NCBI GenBank assembly: GCA_048497495.1
Contig: JAFHCF010000153.1
Coordinates: 1 to 15,678, forward strand
DNA: 15,678 nt
Origin: JAFHCF01 sp048497495
GTDB lineage: Bacteria > Pseudomonadota > Alphaproteobacteria > Rhizobiales > Ancalomicrobiaceae
Direction: 5' to 3'
The number at the start of each line of letters is the position of its first letter. The stretch's first letter is position 1. Shown one piece after another: positions 14,741-15,678 of the stretch. The notes beneath the pieces are model-generated. The model saw nothing but the letters and a program-made list of their open reading frames with translations, made no database searches and was not told the origin of the DNA. The translations under genes and the position numbers were made by a program.

Positions 14741-15520
14741 TCACCGCCCGTAGCTCGCCACCACCTGGCGGTCGAGTTCGTCGAGGAAGGTTCGGATGCG
14801 GCGGGCGTCGCGGCCGAAGTCGTGGGTGCCCCAGCGGATCGACGAGCGCATGTCGATGCGGGAGCCGGAGGGCTCGGGCAGGACGCGGACGACCACGTCG
14901 TCCTCGAAGCCGAAGACGGCGGTGCGCGCCACCGCCTCGATGCGGCCGCGCTCGCCGTCGCCGGCGGGCTGGACCATTTCGGTGATCTGCCAGCCCTCCT
15001 CCTCGACCAGGCGGCGGGTGACCAGGAAGAGCAGATCCGAGCCGACCGAAAAGCGGCGGGTGACGATCTCCGGCCACAGGCGGCGAATGCGCTGGCGCTC
15101 GTCGGGCGCCGGTGGGCGGGCGGAATTGAGCCGGCCGGCGCGGACGAAGGCGGCCTCGCGATAGAGCGGCGGGTCGACCGCGTCGGTGGAGATGTCGACG
15201 ACTTGCGGGTAGTTCGCCCATTCCACCGCCAGATAGGCGACCGGCGACAGCGCCAGCACCGCCCAGAGCGCGCCGATGGTGGCGTCGCGACCGCCGCGCC
15301 GGCCGTCGTGCCAGATCCATCCGGCGGCGAGAACAGCCAAGATCAACGCCAGCGCGGCGAAGCCGAAGGCGCAGGCGACGAGCACCAGCGCCTGGGGCGT
15401 CGGCATCAGGCCAGAGCGGTGGGCGATGGTGACGATGACCAGCACCGGGACCGAGAAGGCGCCGAGCCACCGACTCCAACCGGCGATCAGGGAACGGCGC
15501 TCGGGCGGGCGATAGACCAT
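14741..15520 (-). CDS. DUF1499-family membrane-anchored protein
   Basis: A 259-residue protein with three predicted N-terminal membrane helices (about 19-34, 43-70 and 81-99) followed by a DUF1499 domain (about 105-259). The domain begins V-V-D-I-S-T-D (107-113) then D-P-P-L-Y (116-120), the family's signature, and continues with the mixed strand/helix pattern including V-F-G-F-E-D-D-V-V-V-R-V and R-I-D-M-R-S-S-I-R-W-G. No enzymatic activity is established for the family. The domain should face the periplasm or cytoplasm depending on helix topology, which I cannot settle. The ATG at 15520 is used; the ribosome binding site is weak. It runs convergently to the MBL gene and is alone on its strand here. 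Confidence 0.88.
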   Translation of the reverse strand: MVYRPPERRSLIAGWSRWLGAFSVPVLVIVTIAHRSGLMPTPQALVLVACAFGFAALALILAVLAAGWIWHDGRRGGRDATIGALWAVLALSPVAYLAVEWANYPQVVDISTDAVDPPLYREAAFVRAGRLNSARPPAPDERQRIRRLWPEIVTRRFSVGSDLLFLVTRRLVEEEGWQITEMVQPAGDGERGRIEAVARTAVFGFEDDVVVRVLPEPSGSRIDMRSSIRWGTHDFGRDARRIRTFLDELDRQVVASYGR

Positions 15521-15641
15521 GGCGATCCGTGGCGGAAGTCGAAGGAGCGATGCCGAGGCGGGCGACCGTCGCCGCCCGGTTTCGAGGTTGTTTCCGGTTT
15601 AGCACGGGTGGTCGGACGAGGCGAGGGAGCGCGCGCGGCGC

Positions 15642-15661
15642 GGCCGACTTTGACGTCGGCC
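15642..15661. other. Perfect 7-bp stem-loop near the right edge
   Basis: GGCCGAC (15642-15648) and GTCGGCC (15655-15661) form a perfect 7-bp inverted repeat around a TTTGAC loop. It lies about 120 bp upstream of the DUF1499 gene and near the unseen next gene. It may be an operator or the end signal of a gene beyond the window; no T-run is visible. Confidence 0.35.
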
Positions 15662-15678
15662 TGGAAACCGGGCATGAC

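Noticed and set aside
1..15678. Mobile elements, CRISPR arrays, tRNA or rRNA genes, toxin-antitoxin or phage-defence genes
   Set aside because: No transposase, integrase, regularly spaced repeats, cloverleaf-like sequences or defence-family motifs were found on either strand.

Overview
The window is very GC-rich (around 70% by eye), gene-dense DNA with GTG/TTG starts, stop-start overlaps and GGAGG-type ribosome binding sites. The protein set (Wzz/GumC-like co-polymerase, WecG/TagA transferase, VpsF-like polymerase, GINT1-like propeller protein, DUF1499 protein) fits an alphaproteobacterium, most likely Hyphomicrobiales. That placement is inference; there is no rRNA or marker gene to fix it.

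Positions 1-11600 form an exopolysaccharide or capsule locus of the Wzx/Wzy type. It is split into short, oppositely oriented units. On the minus strand lie a partial glycosyltransferase (1-486), preceded by a Wzz/BY-kinase-like co-polymerase (525-2864), then a GINT1-like propeller protein with a formyltransferase-like N-terminus (3080-4702). A GT4 glycosyltransferase (4776-5870) runs divergently. It converges with a minus-strand pair, a WecG/TagA-type transferase (6541-7437) followed by a half-size GT-B protein (5873-6544). A roughly 400-bp AT-richer control region (7438-7832) separates these from a plus-strand run: VpsF/Wzy-like polymerase (7833-9236), degenerate cupin/JmjC-like protein (9239-10000) and Wzx-like flippase (10155-11600).

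Together these could add sugars to a lipid-linked repeat unit (the glycosyltransferases), flip it (Wzx), polymerise it (VpsF-like) and set chain length (Wzz). The initiating phosphoglycosyltransferase and the outer-membrane export channel are not in the window and probably lie beyond the left edge.

From about 11696 the content changes to non-polysaccharide genes: a tight plus-strand operon of an MFS exporter, a TauE/SafE permease and an MBL-fold hydrolase (11696-14715), then a convergent DUF1499 membrane protein (14741-15520).

The most unusual feature is that three proteins of the polysaccharide locus look like stripped-down versions of enzyme families: a BY-kinase domain without its P-loop or tyrosine tail, a glycosyltransferase with only the acceptor half, and a JmjC-like cupin without metal ligands. 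No tRNA, rRNA, CRISPR array, insertion sequence or phage gene was seen.
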